NCBI GenBank assembly: GCA_040779345.1
Contig: JBFONU010000002.1
Span: forward strand, 124,001-188,000
Length of the DNA stretch: 64,000 nucleotides
Reading direction: 5' to 3'
Origin: Thalassotalea_H sp040779345
GTDB lineage: Bacteria > Pseudomonadota > Gammaproteobacteria > Enterobacterales > Alteromonadaceae
Positions 60,539 to 64,000 of this stretch are shown here, in pieces. A program made the translations under genes and the position numbers. Numbering within the stretch: position 1 is the first letter of the stretch; the number at the start of each line of letters is the position of its first letter. The notes beneath the pieces were generated by a model. The model saw only the letters and a program-made list of their open reading frames with translations. It made no database searches and was not told where the DNA came from.

Positions 60539-62107
60539 TTAGGATAAAAAGGCTTGATAAGCTTTATTTTGAGTTTCTTCTTGCCATTCATAAGCGAGAT
60601 CTTTTAAGTGATTAAAGAAGTCGAGTTGGTCATCATTTTTTACCTCAAAGCCAGCTAAAACTTGTCCAAAAGCCGCGCCATGATTGCGATAATGAAATAA
60701 GCTAATATTCCAATGCTCACCTAAAGTATCGAGAAATTTTTCTAATGCTCCTGGGTATTCGGGGAATTGAAAACGGAAAATTCGCTCTTGGGTATTATTA
60801 GCGTTCAGCCCACCAATCATATATCTTACATGTAACTTGGCTAACTCATTTTCGGTCAGGTCAGTAACTTGATAGTTGTGCTCTGACAATAAGTTAAGCA
60901 ATTGATCGCGCTCAGTTTCGCCGCCAGTCCTTACACCAACAAAAATATTCGCACTTTTGCTGCTATTGTGTTTTTTAGCATGACGATAATTAAATTCAGT
61001 AATGACGCGACCTTCGAGGGTATGGCAGAATTTACGAAAGCTGCCTTTCTCTTCGGGAATAGTAACTGCAAGTACCGCTTCTTTTTGTTCTCCCAATTCA
61101 CAACGTTCTGAAATATAACGTAAAGTATGAAAGTTCATATTAGCGCCAGAAAGTACAGCTACTAAGGCTTCATTACCTATACTGGTTTTACAATATTTTT
61201 GTAATCCTGCTAACGATAATGCACCTGCAGGCTCTGCTATCACCCGCGTTTGTTCAAAAATATCTTTGATTGAGGCACATATTTCGTCAGTAGAAACAGT
61301 GATCACTTCATCGCAGTACTTTTGGATCAGTTTAAACGTATTCTCGCCGATACGCTTTACCGCGACACCGTCAGCAAATAAGCCTACTTGCTCTAAATCA
61401 ACAGGTTTTCCCGCAGCTAATGCTGCTTTTAAACACGCTGAATCTTCTGCTTCAACGCCAATCACTTTGACGTTTGGTTGTAACTGTTTTAAGTAAACCG
61501 CCATGCCCGCCAACAAGCCACCGCCACCGACGGGAATAAACACCACATCAGATTTAGGTTGCTGTTGCAATAACTCTTTAGCAACAGTGCCTTGCCCTGC
61601 AATAACATCGATATCATCAAAAGGATGGATCAGTGTTTTATTTTCATCTTTAGCATACTCAACTGAAGCGGTTTGGGCTTCATTAAAGCTTTTCCCTACC
61701 AAGCGAACTTCTGCGCCAAACCGACGAACGTTATCCACTTTAATATCAGGGGTGGTGATCGGCATGACGATAGTCGCTTTAATGCCTAGTTTATGCGCCG
61801 CAAGCGCTAAGCCTTGAGCGTGATTACCCGCTGATGCGGCAATAACACCATGTATACATTGCTCTTCAGGTAAGTTTGATAGTTTATTATAAGCCCCCCG
61901 CAATTTAAACGAATGTACCGGTTGCTGATCTTCTCGCTTTAAACATATTTGATTACCTAAACGAGCAGATAACTTTGTTAATGGTGTTAAGTCAGTTTCA
62001 ACGGCTACATCATACACTGGAGCAAGTAAAATACGGCGAAGATAATCGAGTCCTTCACCTTGCATCGCTTGATGATGTAATAATTGACTTTGCTCTGTTT
62101 CAGTCAT
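60539..62107 (-). CDS. ilvA: Threonine deaminase (biosynthetic, two ACT domains)
   Basis: The 522-residue PLP enzyme converts threonine to 2-oxobutyrate, the first step to isoleucine. QPVHSFKLRGAYNKLSNL carries the PLP lysine, IPVGGGGLLAGMAVYLKQ the glycine-rich phosphate loop, and GVIAASAGNHAQGLAL the substrate loop. The C-terminal third (residues about 335-520) holds two ACT-like subdomains for isoleucine/valine feedback, so this is the regulated long form. ATG 62107 overlaps the ilvD stop by eight bases, showing coupling. An upstream ATG in frame at 62116 is possible. Confidence 0.96.
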   Translation of the reverse strand: MTETEQSQLLHHQAMQGEGLDYLRRILLAPVYDVAVETDLTPLTKLSARLGNQICLKREDQQPVHSFKLRGAYNKLSNLPEEQCIHGVIAASAGNHAQGLALAAHKLGIKATIVMPITTPDIKVDNVRRFGAEVRLVGKSFNEAQTASVEYAKDENKTLIHPFDDIDVIAGQGTVAKELLQQQPKSDVVFIPVGGGGLLAGMAVYLKQLQPNVKVIGVEAEDSACLKAALAAGKPVDLEQVGLFADGVAVKRIGENTFKLIQKYCDEVITVSTDEICASIKDIFEQTRVIAEPAGALSLAGLQKYCKTSIGNEALVAVLSGANMNFHTLRYISERCELGEQKEAVLAVTIPEEKGSFRKFCHTLEGRVITEFNYRHAKKHNSSKSANIFVGVRTGGETERDQLLNLLSEHNYQVTDLTENELAKLHVRYMIGGLNANNTQERIFRFQFPEYPGALEKFLDTLGEHWNISLFHYRNHGAAFGQVLAGFEVKNDDQLDFFNHLKDLAYEWQEETQNKAYQAFLS

Positions 62108-63974
62108 GTGTTTCACCGCCGACTACACCATCTAATAGATCTCGATTACGCACTGCGCCTTTGTCGGCACTAGTGGCTAGCATGGCATAATTTTTAAGAG
62201 CATAACTTATTGGGCGGATACGTGCTTGTGGTTTCCAAGCCTTATTGCCTTTGGCGTTCATTGCTGCTCGGCGTTGCACTAGCTCTTCATCAGGCACTTG
62301 TAATGAAATACTGCGATTAGGAATGTCAATATGAATAATATCGCCTTGTTCTACTAAAGCAATCGTGCCGCCACTGCCCGCTTCAGGCGACACATGACCA
62401 ATAGATAAGCCAGACGTACCGCCAGAAAAGCGCCCATCAGTTAATAGTGCACAAGCTTTGCCTAAGCCCATCGACTTAAGATATGTCGTGGGGTAGAGCA
62501 TTTCTTGCATACCAGGACCACCTTTTGGTCCTTCGTAACGAATAACAACGACTTCACCGGCAACCACTTTACCTTCTAAAATACCTGCTACTGCATCATC
62601 TTGGCTTTCAAACACATGAGCAGGGCCGGTAAAGGTTAAGTTGTCATCACTGACACCTGCCGTTTTTACCACGCAGCCGTCAACAGCAATATTACCTGAT
62701 AATACCGCTAAGCCGCCTTCGGTTGAAAAGGCATTATCTATCGAGCGAATACAGCCGTTTTCACGATCGTCATCTAAGGTGTCCCAACGACAATCTTGGC
62801 TAAAGGCTTTGGTGGTTCGAATGCCGGCCGGGCCTGCACGATAAAACTTTTTAACGTCTTCATCATTCGTGATTTTGATATCATATTTTGCAATGACATC
62901 TGCTAATGTAGTCCCTAAAATATTCGGCACGTCGGTATTAAGCAGGTTAGCACGCGCTAACTCACCTAAAATAGCAATAACGCCGCCAGCGCGATGGACA
63001 TCTTCCATATGGTAATCAGGTGTTGACGGGGCAACTTTACATAATTGCGGGACAATGCGTGATAATTTGTCCATGTCTTCCATGGTATAATCAATTTCAG
63101 CTTCTTGTGCCGTGGCGAGCAGATGTAAAATAGTATTGGTTGAACCACCCATGGCAATATCGAGACACATCGCATTATGAAGTGCTTCTTTGCTGGCAAT
63201 ATTCCGTGGTAATGCAGATTCATCGTTATCTTGGTAGTAACGTTTAGTCAGTTCAACAATTTGTTTGCCTGCTTTTAAGAATAATTGTTCACGATCAGCA
63301 TGAGTCGCTAACATAGAGCCGTTACCAGGTAGTGCTAACCCTAATGCTTCCGCTAAGCAATTCATAGAGTTTGCGGTGAACATGCCTGAACATGAACCAC
63401 ATGTAGGACAAGCAGAGCGTTCAACTTGATCACTTTGTTCATCAGATACTTTTGGATCAGCCCCTTGGATCATGGCATCAACCAAATCAAGTTTGATAAT
63501 CTGATCAGAAAGCTTAGTTTTACCTGCTTCCATTGGGCCACCGGAGACAAAAATGACTGGGATGTTTAAACGCATTGCCGCCATTAACATGCCTGGGGTA
63601 ATTTTGTCACAATTTGAAATACACACCATCGCATCAGCACAATGCGCATTGACCATATATTCAACCGAATCCGCAATTAAGTCACGTGAAGGTAAGCTAT
63701 AAAGCATCCCGCTATGACCCATCGCAATACCGTCATCTACTGCAATGGTATTAAACTCTTTGGCAACGCCTCCGGCCTCTTCAATTGCACCTGCGACTAG
63801 CTGTCCCATATCTTTTAAATGCACATGACCGGGAACAAATTGCGTAAAGGAGTTAACAACCGCAATAATGGGTTTGCCAAAATCGCCATCTGTCATTCCT
63901 GTTGCGCGCCACAATGCACGTGCACCAGCCATGTTGCGGCCTTGAGTCGAAGTTGCAGATCGTAATTTTGGCAT
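62100..63974 (-). CDS. ilvD: Dihydroxyacid dehydratase
   Basis: The 624-residue Fe-S enzyme makes the 2-oxo acids of valine and isoleucine. Cluster cysteines are in CISNCDKITPGMLMAA and CPTCGSCSGMFTANSMNCLA. GMAHGHSGMLYSLPSRDLI-like text (here IAMGHSGMLYSLPSRDLIAD) is the family's N-terminal block, and LTDGRFSGGTSGLSIGHVSP the C-terminal one. The gene starts at 63974 near the window edge and is followed by ilvA. Other ilv genes may lie to the right of the window. Length is normal (E. coli 616). Confidence 0.97.
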   Translation of the reverse strand: MPKLRSATSTQGRNMAGARALWRATGMTDGDFGKPIIAVVNSFTQFVPGHVHLKDMGQLVAGAIEEAGGVAKEFNTIAVDDGIAMGHSGMLYSLPSRDLIADSVEYMVNAHCADAMVCISNCDKITPGMLMAAMRLNIPVIFVSGGPMEAGKTKLSDQIIKLDLVDAMIQGADPKVSDEQSDQVERSACPTCGSCSGMFTANSMNCLAEALGLALPGNGSMLATHADREQLFLKAGKQIVELTKRYYQDNDESALPRNIASKEALHNAMCLDIAMGGSTNTILHLLATAQEAEIDYTMEDMDKLSRIVPQLCKVAPSTPDYHMEDVHRAGGVIAILGELARANLLNTDVPNILGTTLADVIAKYDIKITNDEDVKKFYRAGPAGIRTTKAFSQDCRWDTLDDDRENGCIRSIDNAFSTEGGLAVLSGNIAVDGCVVKTAGVSDDNLTFTGPAHVFESQDDAVAGILEGKVVAGEVVVIRYEGPKGGPGMQEMLYPTTYLKSMGLGKACALLTDGRFSGGTSGLSIGHVSPEAGSGGTIALVEQGDIIHIDIPNRSISLQVPDEELVQRRAAMNAKGNKAWKPQARIRPISYALKNYAMLATSADKGAVRNRDLLDGVVGGETHD

Positions 63975-64000
63975 GATATTTAGTTCCGATTGATAATGTT

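Overview
The window is a chromosomal stretch from an AT-rich marine gammaproteobacterium of the Alteromonadales, most like Colwellia, Thalassotalea or a close relative. This placement rests on protein style, low-GC codon use and gene order (ftsYEX-rpoH, tatABCD-hemB, gppA-rhlB-trxA-rho-ubiD-fre, hemCDXY-cyaY/lptM-lysA-dapF, uvrD, rarD-yigI-recQ, ilvD-ilvA), not on a database search. It is mostly core genome. I see no rRNA, tRNA, CRISPR array, complete insertion sequence or prophage.

Layout. 1-9 kb is a mixed accessory-like region: a truncated cytochrome b561 end, an erythromycin-esterase-like protein, a lipoprotein hydrolase, a membrane-anchored XRE protein, a SapC-family protein, a long coiled-coil protein, a DUF416 protein, a class C beta-lactamase-like serine hydrolase and rsmD. 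9-13.5 kb carries ftsY-ftsE-ftsX and rpoH, with a decayed EAL-HDOD gene between ftsX and rpoH. 13.6-23 kb has a GAF-GAF-GGDEF-EAL protein, a predicted exported beta-rich protein, tatABCD, a membrane GGDEF protein, hemB and a DMT transporter. 22.8-30.5 kb holds gppA and rhlB facing trxA, rho, ubiD, fre and arfA. The arfA stop codon lies at the tip of a long terminator-like hairpin. 30.7-32.1 kb is an uncharacterised two-gene unit, a possible TauD-like oxygenase plus a Cys-rich protein.

32-44 kb contains hemY-hemX-hemD-hemC-cyaY on the minus strand, diverging from lptM-lysA-dapF-DUF484-HAD-uvrD and a REC-REC-GGDEF regulator. xerC, usually between the DUF484 gene and the HAD gene, is absent here. 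44-51 kb holds a YfiR-domain histidine kinase, rarD, a thioesterase, recQ, a cytochrome c, and DUF3630 and DUF523 genes. 51-55 kb is a signalling patch: a degenerate GGDEF gene preceded by a clear cyclic di-GMP-I (GEMM) riboswitch, and divergently a TPR-membrane protein that also ends in a decayed GGDEF-like domain. 55-64 kb has rep, ubiK, a CocE/NonD hydrolase, an SPFH protein under a striking twin-palindrome promoter, then ilvA and ilvD.

Themes. Cyclic di-GMP signalling recurs: three GGDEF proteins with intact motifs, one of them with EAL, two degenerate ones, one aptamer and one EAL-HDOD remnant. Heme synthesis is split between hemB and hemCDXY. Quinone-related genes (ubiD, fre, ubiK) are scattered. 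The observations most worth following are the riboswitch with its degenerate GGDEF gene, the arfA stop-codon hairpin, the twin-palindrome operator, the EAL-HDOD remnant and the missing xerC.
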